Shown piece after piece: positions 52,868 to 63,730 of a stretch of DNA of 64,000 nt. This stretch comes from Lutjanus erythropterus. Its lineage: Eukaryota; Chordata; Actinopteri; Lutjaniformes; Lutjanidae. How positions within the stretch are numbered: position 1 is the first letter of the stretch; every line of letters begins with the position of its first letter. Position numbers and translations under genes: made by a program. The notes beneath the pieces are model-generated. The model ran no database searches. It worked only from the letters and a program-made list of their open reading frames with translations, and was not told the origin of the DNA. The stretch covers positions 11,727,884 to 11,791,883 of the forward strand of contig CM034607.1 in the NCBI GenBank assembly GCA_020091685.1, given 5' to 3'.

Positions 52868-53865
52868 AAGAGTCAACAGCCACATCTGTGAAGCTGCACT
52901 TAGGCTTTGAGCTAAATTCTAATATCAACACGCTAATTCTCACAGTGACAATGCTATCATAGTAATGTTTGGCAGGTTTAATGTTTATCATGTTCACTGT
53001 CTTAGTTTAGTGTGTTAACACACTAACATTTGCTACTTAGCATTAATCACACAGTAGCCTACAGCCAAGGCTGGTGGGAATGTCACGCAGGTATCCAATA
53101 CTATCAAACATTTTTAGAGACATCTCCAGAAGTCCTAAAAGTCAGGGGATCATTTTTGATGCCCAGGCCATGTTGTGTGCCTTTACCTGTATGTGATGGC
53201 GACCTTGCCAAACTGCTCCCGCTTGTATGCATGTGGTGTCCACACAGATAACTTTGCTGTTGCAGCGCTGCTACTGCCAGACATATCTTTCTACAATGAG
53301 TTTACAGGACAGTTGTGAAGAGAAGAAAAAAGAAGAGGAAAAAAATGTAACCATGAAGCAGCATTATTTTGATTTTGTTTACCATCGTTCTGAGAAAGAG
53401 AAGGTAATGAAAGGAAAAAGAAAGAGAGAGCACAACATTTGGCATGTCCTTCAAAAAAATGTAAGGGACATAGGTTTGTAAGTGGCTGCACTCAGCACCA
53501 TTCAAGCAACTACTTTGCATTTAGAAATCCCCAGATGATCAATATGCATTGAGATCACCTCTGCTATCTCAAGACTAGGGAATTATTAGGATTTATCCTC
53601 TGGGAACCATGGATGTGTGTACAAAATTTAATTGGCAATTCATCCAGTAGTCATTGGTACATTTTACTAAATACAACAAAAATCAACCTCATTGTGGCAT
53701 TAAAGTAAAAGTCAGGGGAATGCCAAAGTCTTCAGAGGATTCATCCTCTGGGGACAATGAATATCTGTACAAAATTTAACTGCAAGTCTTCCAGTAGCTG
53801 TTGATATATTTCAGTCTGCACCAAAGAGGTGGACCGACTGACCAAAACTGCTGTGCTGAGAGCCG
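52868..53865 (+). repeat. Interspersed repeat family F, + copy (about 1 kb)
   Basis: It runs from AGAGTCAACAGCCACATCTG through GCTTTGAGCTAAATTCTAA to two degenerate units containing ATTCATCCTCTGGGGACAAT and TGTACAAAATTTAA-TGCAA, and ends with AAAGAGGTGGACCGACTGAC. The same order is found reversed at 40050-41135. I recognise the pattern as a common teleost repeat but cannot give its database name. The small ORFs here are chance. Confidence -1.
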
Positions 53866-53869
53866 TTTC

Positions 53870-55970
53870 TAAAAATGAATATTCAACTCCATTCAACCAC
53901 CTTGTGTCAGTAAATAAAGAGAGACTGGGTAGAAGGTGCTCCAGCCTGCTTTTTTTGTTGTTGTTTGTACAGGCAACGGCTGCAGTTAATCATTTAGCAG
54001 AGCAAGGTAAGGTTGATTTAACACTCCCTCCATTACTTATTCATGTAAAGAAAAACACAAACATGGGCATGATTTGTTAGCTGTCAGTATTTTCTTTTTT
54101 CTAAAGGGACCTAAGCTGTCAAGTAAATGGATCCGCTTGTTTTGTTGTTTTCACCTCTGTTTCATTTTAACTCATGAGGATACCCCTGCCTGTATGTTCT
54201 TATAATGTAACAGATTTTAAGAAAAGATTTTTCACCCTCAAAGTCTTCCAATCCTGAATGTTTCCATTCTACGTTCATATCTGGATCATTGAGTTCACTG
54301 ATGTACACTCAGGACTGAATCATTCATAAAACAAAACAGAGCGTGTTTAAATGTCTGAAGAATTGATTGAAGTTGAAGCCGGCAATTAGAACACTGATAA
54401 CTGAACCGGCGGGGAAAAACACAACGAACACGGGAAGGCATAACACATCTCCTGAATGGAAACAGTCCCATTACTCTCTGTCTGCTGTCCTCACTTCCCT
54501 GCTCGCCATTCATCTACAGATATAATGACCAAAGAAAGAGCAAGACGCTGGTCTGTCAAGATGATTCACTGTCAATTTACCAGGCTTTTTATAAAGCGCC
54601 GCTCTGTGCCGCTGCTGGGTAGACGGTCCCGGCCTCCTAACTCTTTGTATAATCTACATATTGACACATATGATGGTACAGCGCTGATTGGGAACGACTG
54701 TGAGGAGATGACTTCTCAGCCGAGACTTTAATTTGACTGAGTGCCATGTCAGAGGGTGATAACTGGAGTGGCCATTAGCAGCTGGATTTGTACAGACTGT
54801 GTTATGACTTGTGATATCGTGCTGAACGATATTATACAGGATTTGTGTTATCAAGCAGTAAATATATTTGAATAAAATGCTTGTTTACAACCAATCACTG
54901 TTTCAACTTCTTAGCAACGTGAGAAAGCCATTGGGTTTAATGCTCATAGCAGCCTTGCTTGTGCCAAAATTGATTTAAGACATGAAATCTAGTCTTGCAG
55001 CAACCTCTGACTTACAGTGCTGTGCGTATTCTGTTTGCATCTTCCAGAGGAGAAAGGCTTGTCTTAAAAAGATGCATTTTCTATCCAATATATTGCTGAG
55101 ACATGCCTCAAGGTTTTGCTCCATCTATATATGGACTTTCAATGAGCAAGCACAGAGAATCTGAATTATAGCCGCATCGAGTGCTTGTACAGGTTACCTA
55201 TACATCTACAAACAAACCCTGTGCACAAACAACCAGCTGTCTGGAGCTTGAGGGGAAAAAAAAGAAAACTAGACAGACAAAAACAGGGGTTGGAATTGCT
55301 GTATAGTTTTCATCAGCAAATAGAGGTCCTTCTGAAGGGTTTTGATGACTGAGTGCCAATTTATATATGATTGAGGACTGCACAGGATAACCCAAGAACT
55401 TGCTGTAGGATTCGTGATTGTATAAGGCAGAACACAAGATCAAGACTGGTATTACACTGTCATAATCATATCATGATACCTGTCATGAACCTCAGGTTCT
55501 AATGAATGTTTATGACTGTAGTCATTAAGTGTCAGTCTGTCAATTAATTCATTTTTAATGCAAAGTTGCCATTGTACGTATTTCTTATGACAACTTGACA
55601 TTAGCCAAGACATTATAATCTGTCAGGGTCTTTGTCGTGACAGATTGACTTTATCAAACTTAAAGAAAGTGTTTACCTTTATGTTTTAACATTATATGAT
55701 ACAGTCAAATGCTTTTGTAACAGTATAATGAATAATTTCCTGGACAACAACTAAAGTGGTACCATTTGGACTTGTCATAAATCTATCATCAAGGCCCATT
55801 TGGCAGCAGAGTAGCTACAGTACCAAGGTGACTGAGTTTACAGTGTTAGCTGATGGACAGATAGCGATTAGCTAGTTAAGCTGTTGGTGGTGATATTACT
55901 GTGGAGGACTTAGTTTCAAAAAGGGGAACAACTTCAGTAATGTGGAAGTAGTTTGGTTACAGGAGATTAA
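53870..55970. other. Non-coding sequence upstream of the connexin
   Basis: No gene seen. The patch at about 54480-54770 is GC-richer and free of recognised repeats, a possible regulatory segment about 3 kb before predicted exon 1. Confidence -1.
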
Positions 55971-55976
55971 TTGTTC

Positions 55977-56215
55977 AATAAATCATGGTAATATGTAAGT
56001 AGTGCAAGAAGACTAACAACAAAAAGAGGAAATACAACAAATTTCACCACCTCAAGCAGAGGAACCTGACTGATTGAGCTCAACGGCTATTGTGAATTCT
56101 AAACCAAAAATATCATTTCAGTATTTTGTCATATCCTCAAGAACACTGTTATCGCAGAATACCCTAAAATATCATGATATTATTTTTGGACCTTATCGCC
56201 CACCCTTACTGCCTA
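55977..56215 (+). repeat. Interspersed repeat family B, + copy, with hAT-like end
   Basis: Matches the minus copy at 5690-5890. The right end, read on the minus strand, is TAAGGGTGGGCGATAAGGTC, the recognisable terminus of a widespread hAT-like family. The left limit is where similarity to the other copy begins, so the full element may be longer. Confidence -1.
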
Positions 56216-56654
56216 ATTATTAACTTCATTCAAGTGGGGGAAGAAGTCATACTTCATGTACAGAAGTATTGGCAACAAAAAATGATCTTACTTAAATGAC
56301 TCAGTATGCATAATAGTGCTTATCAGTGTTATTAATGATGCATTAACATGTAAGCAGTACTTTAACATTGTAGCTGGTCAGGGTGGAGCTCATTTTACAA
56401 GCTTTTAAGATTGTCAAATGTATTGATACTTTAATACTTTTTCAATACCGCCTGTTTAAAACATTACAATATATAATTATACATTAATTATACAGTATCA
56501 AAACTACTGAAGCTATTTAAAAAAAAAGATCTAAGTGCTCATTCAGTCCATGTGTTCAGTTCAGTTTTTATTGTCCTGTCTGAAACTGGCTTGCAGCAAA
56601 ACCGGCCAGTGTTCAGAGACCTTTTCCGTACAAGGCCTTTTCTGTGTGCAGGTT

Positions 56655-56816
56655 TTAATAAAAACAAAGATCCTGAAGACAGGAAAGGGGACAGAAAAGG
56701 GGGGTGACACGCAGCAAAGGGAAACAGGTGGGAGTCGAACCGGTGGCTGCTGCAGAGCACTGATCGCCTCAGGATATTGAGCACACATTATACTAACTGA
56801 GTTACAGGGTCGCCCG
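56655..56816 (-). mobile_element. tRNA-derived SINE, minus orientation, same family
   Basis: Read on the minus strand it begins GGGCGACCCTGTAACTCAGT (A box region 56791-56806), has the B box CCGGTTCGACTCC (56731-56743), and continues with CCCTTTGCTGCGTGTCACCC, matching the tail of the copy at 10624. Its B box is closer to consensus than that of the other copy. The 3' limit is approximate. Confidence -1.
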
Positions 56817-57651
56817 AGGCGTTACATGCTTTTTAATAAAAAATTATAATGTGTTTTGTATTGAAATGTTAAACTCAAAAGCAATATTAAATATTAAATA
56901 CAGAAGTAGAAGAAGTTGAAATACTCAAATAAGTAACTTAGGCTTACCTCTAAATTCTACTCTAGTAAAGTACTCAAGTAGATTATGAGCACTGTCCACC
57001 ACTGCTTCATCCTGATCTTTACAGTGATTGGAATTTCCACAGTTTTGCAGTAGGAAGTGAAAAAGATTAGATAGATACAGATATTAAAGATATTGTGAGT
57101 TTGACCAAATCATGCAGGTGATAGGAACTTAAGGAGATCGACAAATTCATTCTACAACTCGACCAGGAGGGTCACATTTTTGTTGGGGTCTTCATGTTTC
57201 TGTGCGTCATGTGCTTCTTGGAAAAAAGGTGACTGGCGCCATTGCGTGGCATCATGGAAAATTACAGGAGTCTGGAGACTGTGGCAGTCAAATGGTCCCG
57301 TTAGATATCATCTGATGAGTCTAATGATGGAAAAAAACAGCGCTGAAAAGACAAATAAAGAAAAATGATTACAAGTAGTTAGTTAAAAACATTAATATAG
57401 ATAAGTCATGTCTTATTTTTTTAGAGAAGAGAGTAAGTAGCTGATGCATTTTCTTAATAAAAACAACATCACTTGTTACATTCTTAATTATTTTCTTAAT
57501 CAGTGTGATCAAAGTTGTGTAAAGTTTCTAGAATTAACTGTTGAAATAGTCTTATTTATTATAACGGACTGTGAATGAAGTCTTTTCCTTTCAAAGCGTG
57601 ACATTTAAGACCCTCTGTCTCTCTCCAGCGTTTAGTTCATTCATTCTAACC

Positions 57652-57660
57652 TTTAAATAA
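57652..57660 (+). promoter_or_regulatory. TATA-like box of the putative connexin promoter
   Basis: The sequence TTTAAATAA sits about 30 bases before the presumed start of exon 1. It is the best core-promoter match near the predicted first exon, but AT-rich matches are common in this genome, so the support is moderate. Confidence -1.
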
Positions 57661-57684
57661 CCGAAGGCAGGCGATATTCCGGTG

Positions 57685-57992
57685 AAATTAATACAAAGTG
57701 GTGGCCTTAAAAGAAAAAAAGTTAAACCCAAGCGCAGTTAACTGCTCTTGAGTTCATCCATCCCATTTCCTGGAAGAGGTTCCTGAGGGAGGATCCAGAT
57801 CCAGCGCAGCAGCCATGGGAAAGTTCTCCCCACTTTTTCCGATTACATCGATTCTTTTTAAAGAAGAAGGAAAACACGAAGCTGCAGACCGACAGACTAC
57901 TGGAGGCTGCGGAGGGTGACAGAAACAAGTATACTGAGTGCTGAGGCCAAGACGCCAAGAAGGAGATCAACCCCGCTTCACGAGAGAGAAAG
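57685..57992 (+). other. gja4: Probable non-coding first exon (5' UTR) of the connexin gene
   Basis: The exon is inferred from three signals. A TATA-like box lies at 57652-57660, so transcription should begin near 57685. A splice donor (AAAG|GTAAAA) ends the exon at 57992. A good acceptor directly precedes the connexin start 3.6 kb downstream. Vertebrate connexin genes usually have one non-coding exon followed by one coding exon, which fits. The exon contains an upstream ORF (57815-57919). The start coordinate is approximate, and no transcript evidence is available here. Confidence -1.
57815..57919 (+). CDS. Upstream ORF (34 codons) in the connexin 5' UTR exon
   Basis: A short ORF starts at an ATG in strong Kozak context (GCAGCCATGG: G at -3 and G at +4) and ends with TGA at 57919, inside the predicted first exon. 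It begins MGKFSPLFP and has no recognisable domain. If the exon is transcribed as predicted, this ORF would be met by ribosomes before the connexin start and could reduce its translation. A peptide function is not implied. The call depends on the exon 1 prediction. Confidence -1.
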   Translation: MGKFSPLFPITSILFKEEGKHEAADRQTTGGCGG

Positions 57993-60900
57993 GTAAAAAT
58001 CTTAAATCACCGAGAGGAAAACTCAGATTAGGATTGACTTAAATCTGTGTAATATACTTGTAAGGACTTAATAATACGTCTCTGAAGTTCTCATTAGTTG
58101 TCAGTCAGTGAGTTGTACTTTAGTAGATAGTATTTTAATCCCCAAAGGTATTAGTGTAATATATTTTAAAGGGGTTTACAATGCCTCTCACAATTTTTAA
58201 AATTAACTTTTTAAAATTGTACTTTTGTTTCATACGCCTGTTTATTATTACATTATATATTACATTAGTGAATTACGGGGAGTCTGAAGTATTTAAAGTC
58301 CAATCTGTTGTATTCAGTCAGTATTAATATTCATTTAGGGTTACAGTGAAAAGGATTTATTTTTTAAAACTTAATTAAATCATGGTTTAACTGTGAATTA
58401 TGTTCTTCCAAAGTTTAAAACTATTTTAAAATAAAAAAATAATGATGAATTAAAACTTGTCTTTAATCCTGAATTTAGTTTTTACTCTAAAACTACATCA
58501 GAGTTAATTCAGTTGAACTACAGTTACTTAAAACTCAGTTTAAACTGTGATCCAGTATTAACTTCATATTTAGACTTTGGGAGGTTTAACTTTTAAAATG
58601 CCATTTTTTTGTTTGTTTTGTTTTTTTAGATGAATTGAGGAAAATAATCAATTCTTTATAAGAATTTAAAGGACAAACTCAACTCAATTTAATTGTGTTT
58701 TTTCTTTCTTTCTTTCTTTCACTATTTCTTCCTTTCTATGTTGTCTGTTTTTAATCTTTTATTATTTTGCCACATTGTTCCATTATTCAGGCAAGATTGT
58801 TTAAAAAGAAGAAATTAGAGCTTCTCTGTCAAGTTTACGAGGCTAACTAACTTTTTAGCTTTTTAAACTTTTTTTTTTTTTTTTTTAATTTTGTGAACTT
58901 TTTAGCTGGCAAATAATGTAATGAAAAGGAATACAGAACAGCTGAAAGTCCCTTTATCTTTTATACTTATAGTTCTTGAGAGCATTTAAGTTTTAAATTT
59001 GTGTTTATTTACCTGAATTTGAGTAAACAAGTATCTCCACATTGATTAAAGTCTTTTTAATTTCAGTTCAAATCATTTAACTTGGATTTACTAGACAGAG
59101 ATTAGTGTTTAATTGTGCAACAGAGCTCTGCTTCATTTTAGATCTGGATTTACTCATTTTAAACCTAGTTTTACTAAACTTTGATCAGAGCTAATCTGAG
59201 AATAAATTAAAATTTGTTGGTAATACCCAGCCTTATGTAGCCACCTTTGTTGTAGATGTTTTTCCATGATGTTTTTTTTAAGGTAGATTTGTCCAAACTG
59301 TTCATAAACGCACCAAAAAGATGCCAGGACATCAAATACACATGTGTTTGGTTGTTCCAGATCATCCAGAGCACAGCAAAATAACAAGAAGATAAGAAAA
59401 TATAGGCGGCAGCTGCCACCTCACACTGCTAGTGGGTCATAAGCGATGATTGAAAGGGATTATGTTTAAATCCATACTTTATTTTTTTCAGGAAATGTTT
59501 CATGTTATGCCTTTAAGTATGAGTAAAATTAGACTTGAAAAAATACAGTAAAGAACAGGTACCCCACCAAAACACTTAATTACAGTAATTTCAGTAGTTG
59601 AAATAAGCTACTCCCACCCTTGTTAATATGGATTTTAAATGGTCTTATTATATAACATGTTTTTTATCACGTATGCTTATCTCTCAGTAGTCTTTTGGTA
59701 TTCTGTGTGTGTTTGACAGAGATAACAGAAATACTCAAGAAGACAATTCCTCCAGTGGTGAATCAGCCCAGTTATCATTTTTGTGCCTTTTCAGCGGGCC
59801 AGCTTCCCTGACAGGCCATTGTCTTGTCTCATCCTGTCACAAGAGTTTGTATTTTCACTATTAGGAAGTTTGTTTTTTTCTCAGAGGAGAAGAAATAACA
59901 GAAAAACATAAACAGTCCAAACAAATAGACAAGTATCACAGCAGTGTCTCAGCTGCCCTACACAGGATGTTTATTCAGATGTGCGTGCGTGCGTCTTTGT
60001 GTGTGTGTGCGTGTGTGTGTGTCCACGTGCATGAGCTTCCCACCAGCCACTGTCTGTGTCACTTATCAGGAATTATTTCCTTCAACGTCATGCCCCCCCC
60101 CCCCCCAGTACTTTTATGTAACCAGTCACAGTATAACTTGACTCAGCTTTAATTGATCCATAAATCCGACTAGAAAAATTAATGTACAGAATATAATACT
60201 GCTGTATAGTGTAAAAGTTCGAGGGGCCTCTCTTGGATGCACTCACTGCAGTTTTACTATGAATAGTGAAAGCGTGCATTATTTCCATTCATATTAAATG
60301 TTAATTTTAGTGCCATGTGTTTTTGTTTTAGTTCATTTTAGTGTATGGAAACCTTGTTTTTCACATCTTGATGTTGAGGAGTTGGATCCCACCCTAACAT
60401 CAGTGTGAGCTCATGGAAGAACTAATAGGGGGCTGCAGCCAGATACGTACACATGTTCCCCAGTAAAAAAAAGACACCATTATACTGAAAAGGTTGGAGA
60501 CACTTAGCTCAGTCTTTGCTTATAGAAATCGTGAAACACTTATGCGTTGGCTGTGCATTTATGAAAACCCTTAAGGGTTCTGTAGTGGAAATAAAATATA
60601 CCAATTAGGTGTTAAGTGGGACATTCAAGCCAATCTATTCAGCAATGTAGCAGTAAATGAAAAGGTGGATAAACTGTGTGACCTGTGTAACAACTACAAC
60701 TAGACCTGCATGCAGATATGACAGGGTCCAAGCACCCAATGCAGGAGTTCACAGTTTTAGCAGCAGAAGAGAGTTTTAAAAAGTGATTTGAAGTTGGATT
60801 GTTTTGTTAACACTTTTGTTCCTACTGGTCCAGTCTAACCAAATGGGAACCTCCGGTGCTGAAAAGTGGGGTGGAATCCATTTTTATGTGTCGAGTTTTA

Positions 60901-61583
60901 TACTTTAAATAGCTGTGCTGCAAATTTCTAACCCGGTGGTTTGTTGGACAGAACCATCTCAGAAACGTTTGGAAAGGGGCATACAGTTTCAAAAAAAATA
61001 CTTGGCAGGTGATTGGAGGATTTATCTGTCTATCACTGTTTATTACTTCAACCAATCAGATAAATGAACCATATGATGCAGACAGTGGAGCCAGTTGGGA
61101 AATCAAACTCTAAAGCTCCGAAGTTAGTTGGTAGAAGAATGTAAAAAATATTTTCCGCTGATATAACTGTTACTATAGTAACATCTATGCTATCCACTTC
61201 AGGAGCCGCCCTTGTTGTTTTTGAATGAACAGTGGCTTCTCGCTGCATCATACCTAGTGTTAAACCACGACTGTGGTCCATAGCTTGAAGCCAGGCATGA
61301 CATGGATTCTTGTGTAACTTGTGATCTCCCGAATCCAGCAGCCATGCAAGGTTAGCAATTTCTACTATGGATGGTTTCTGCTGCATAACCACTTTTAACG
61401 GCAGAGGAATTAAATATAAACTGCATTGATCTTTACCAGTTCCCCTTAAAAGAACCTGTCCTCATTGAGTATCCTCAGTTATATTCTGAGAAATCTTTTA
61501 CAAACTTTCTGTGTTCCACAAAAAATGAGCCAACTAAAAATAACTCAAACATTTTTTCATATGTGTTTTACTGTCCCACTCAG
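57993..61583 (+). other. gja4: Predicted connexin intron 1 (3591 bp)
   Basis: The intron begins GTAAAA at 57993 and ends ...TGTCCCACTCAG at 61583. A pyrimidine-rich stretch and a branch-point-like TAAC (branch A near 61543, 40 bases before the AG) precede the acceptor. The interior is AT-rich with T-runs (58869-58886), a TTTC-rich tract (about 58703-58720), a short TG repeat (about 59996-60021) and a run of 14 C (60093-60106). I see no coding exon in it. Confidence -1.
60093..60106. repeat. Run of 14 C in the connexin intron
   Basis: A pure homopolymer within predicted intron 1, close to a TG repeat. Confidence -1.
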
Positions 61584-61592
61584 GAGCAGAGG

Positions 61593-62732
61593 ATGTCCAG
61601 AGCTGACTGGTCCTTCCTGGAGAACCTGCTAGAGGAGGGTCAGGAATATTCGACAGGCATCGGCCGCGTCTGGCTCACCGTACTCTTCCTGTTTCGCATG
61701 CTGGTACTGGGAACTGCCGCCGAGTCTGCCTGGGATGATGAACAAGCCGACTTTGTCTGCAACACGCAGCAACCTGGCTGCACTGCCGTGTGCTATGACA
61801 GAGCCTTTCCCATATCCCACTTTCGCTACTTTGTCCTCCAAGTCATCTTTGTGTCCACACCAACCATCTTCTACTTCGGATATGTGGCTATAAGATTTGG
61901 GAAAAAAGAGGAGGTTAATAATGAGAAGCAGGCAGAAAAAGGCAACGGTGGAAGTAAAAGAGGAGAAACTGTGATAGAAAAGGACAGGAATGTAACAGAC
62001 AATGCAGAAAATGAGAAAGAAGAGGATGGTAGGAAAGGTAGACAAGATGACAAGGGTCCTTCTGAGGCTCCTAAACTTAAAGGCAGGCTGCTGTGTGCAT
62101 ACGCATTCAGCATCCTGCTAAAAGTCTTCCTGGAAGGCGGCTTCATCGCAGGCCTCTTGTTCCTCTACGATGGCTTCATCATTGCAGAAAAGTTTGAGTG
62201 CCAGGGCTTCCCTTGTCCTCACACGGTGGACTGCTTTGTCTCTCGACCCACCGAAAAGACCATCTTCACCATCTACACTCAGGTGATCGCAGCCATCTCC
62301 CTGCTTCTCAACTTTGTTGAGCTCCTCCACCTCCTTCAGCTCGCCATCACCCACCGGCTGGAGAAACGCTACCGCAGGGAGCTCCAGGACTACCTACCTC
62401 GCACTGAGCGGATAATAGAGCGAGGGGAGACTCCAGAGCTCCAAATGGGGACAACACAGCCTTACAAAGCAGGGAGCCAAGTTGAGCTTCCCATCCAGGG
62501 TGAGGCTCCATGTTACTCCAACCCCTGTGAGAGCTATGGGGATTTGGCGATAGAGGTAAACTGGGGAAGTGGGGAGGCTGCAAGTGACCTGCTTCCCAGT
62601 TATGTGAACTGCATGGGGGCAATGAGGACAGCACATTCCCCTAGAGTCCTTTATAAGAAACACGCACACCACACTGAAAAAAACACTAAAGGTGTTCATA
62701 AAGGGCACTCAAAGCAAAAGCAATATGTATGA
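61593..62732 (+). CDS. gja4: Alpha-type connexin, Cx39.4/GJA4-like gap junction protein (379 aa)
   Basis: This is a gap-junction channel subunit: six copies form a hemichannel in the plasma membrane and two hemichannels dock between cells. The sequence shows a short cytoplasmic N-terminus (residues 1-25), four membrane segments (about 26-46, 79-101, 165-190, 223-246), and two extracellular loops with the family cysteines (C56, C63, C67 in the CX6CX3C pattern; C203, C208, C214 in CX4CX5C). The family signatures FPISHFRYFVLQVIFVSTP and SRPTEKTIF are present. The cytoplasmic loop (about 102-164) is long and highly charged, and the tail ends in KQYV, as I recall for GJA4. The N-terminus reads MSRADWSF where most connexins have MGDW-type starts, two residues longer, which matches my memory of fish Cx39.4. 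I chose the ATG at 61593 because it follows a splice acceptor by 9 bases, has A at -3, and starts the conserved domain; an in-frame GTG at 61563 lies in the intron. The coding region is uninterrupted. The family is certain; the orthologue name is probable. Confidence -1.
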   Translation: MSRADWSFLENLLEEGQEYSTGIGRVWLTVLFLFRMLVLGTAAESAWDDEQADFVCNTQQPGCTAVCYDRAFPISHFRYFVLQVIFVSTPTIFYFGYVAIRFGKKEEVNNEKQAEKGNGGSKRGETVIEKDRNVTDNAENEKEEDGRKGRQDDKGPSEAPKLKGRLLCAYAFSILLKVFLEGGFIAGLLFLYDGFIIAEKFECQGFPCPHTVDCFVSRPTEKTIFTIYTQVIAAISLLLNFVELLHLLQLAITHRLEKRYRRELQDYLPRTERIIERGETPELQMGTTQPYKAGSQVELPIQGEAPCYSNPCESYGDLAIEVNWGSGEAASDLLPSYVNCMGAMRTAHSPRVLYKKHAHHTEKNTKGVHKGHSKQKQYV

Positions 62733-63730
62733 CACAGTCAGACAGGGTAATGTGAAAGACTTGTTTGGTTTCCGAGTCTTCCAGCTTTTTACAAATACTA
62801 TCCTGCACATGACACTTGACTGTCAGGAGTGCGCGACAAGAGCTCAAATGAAGAAGAACAACGATTGCACTGTGAAGTTGATGCCTCAGAGGCAGGCAGA
62901 CGCTCAAACAGATATTTACCAGATAAATTGACCCATTCAAAACAAAACATTTTCAGAGCACTCCCCAAGGCAAAGAAAATGAAACTCCACAATGAGAGAA
63001 GATGCAGTCATAAGATGCCTTCATGTTGCATTTAATGGCTTTTAGTGTTGAGTGTGACAGTGGAAAAAAAAACTCTTCGGAGGGATATTGTTGGGGAGTA
63101 TGCAGCAGAGCCACATTTAAGCATATTCCTCTGAGATTTGCACTGTAACCCCTGGAGTTCTCTGAAACCCCCTCCTCTCCCCACGCCTGTGTTCACACTG
63201 TGGAATGTACTGGTCTCTGGATCCCGCTCAGCTCCCAGGAGGATAATGGCTGCGTGGATGCAAGCATGCATGCATGCACACACACAATGTACTTTTTCCC
63301 CTTTCAACCAGCGAGTGTAGGTCGCTAGAGTTGGGGTTATGGACTGGGGAGGAGAAGTGGAGCCAAACCATGAGAATTCTGGGACTGTAAATGGCTTCTG
63401 ATCGCTTGTGACCAAAGTATTTTAGCTATGAAGAGAAAGGGGTGAAAGGAGGACCACTGCATGCTAGATTGCGAGAGCTGAATAATGGAGCAAAGACAAG
63501 CATCCAGTTTGAAAATCCAACCTTTTAGAGTGCCTGAGAGAGAACTTAAAAGATGCATTAGTGAGTGAACATTGAATGGACTGAAAGCGGTACAGAAATG
63601 TGCAAACTTAATGAAAGGAGATTACTAACTATGTGATATCTGTATTTAATGTTTAATGTTTAAAGTATTGCAAAGAAGTACAAGTGCTAATATTTATTAT
63701 TTTATGTCAAATAAAGTTATTAAAGTATCA
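62733..63730 (+). other. gja4: Connexin 3' UTR
   Basis: Sequence between the TGA stop and the predicted cleavage site near 63730 (a CA about 15 bases after the AATAAA). Small ORFs here are without homology that I recognise and are treated as chance. Confidence -1.
63710..63715 (+). terminator. Polyadenylation signal AATAAA
   Basis: A canonical AATAAA lies about 980 bases after the connexin stop, followed by a CA at 63729 and a TG-rich stretch. This is the expected order for 3'-end formation. It is the first AATAAA I noticed after the stop. Confidence -1.

Noticed and set aside
61563..61592. Ten extra codons before the connexin ATG
   Set aside because: They begin at GTG and cross the splice acceptor at 61583, so they lie mainly in the intron and are not part of the protein.
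61629..62045. 138-codon minus-strand frame antisense to the connexin
   Set aside because: It is a shadow of the connexin coding region; the conserved protein is clearly on the + strand.
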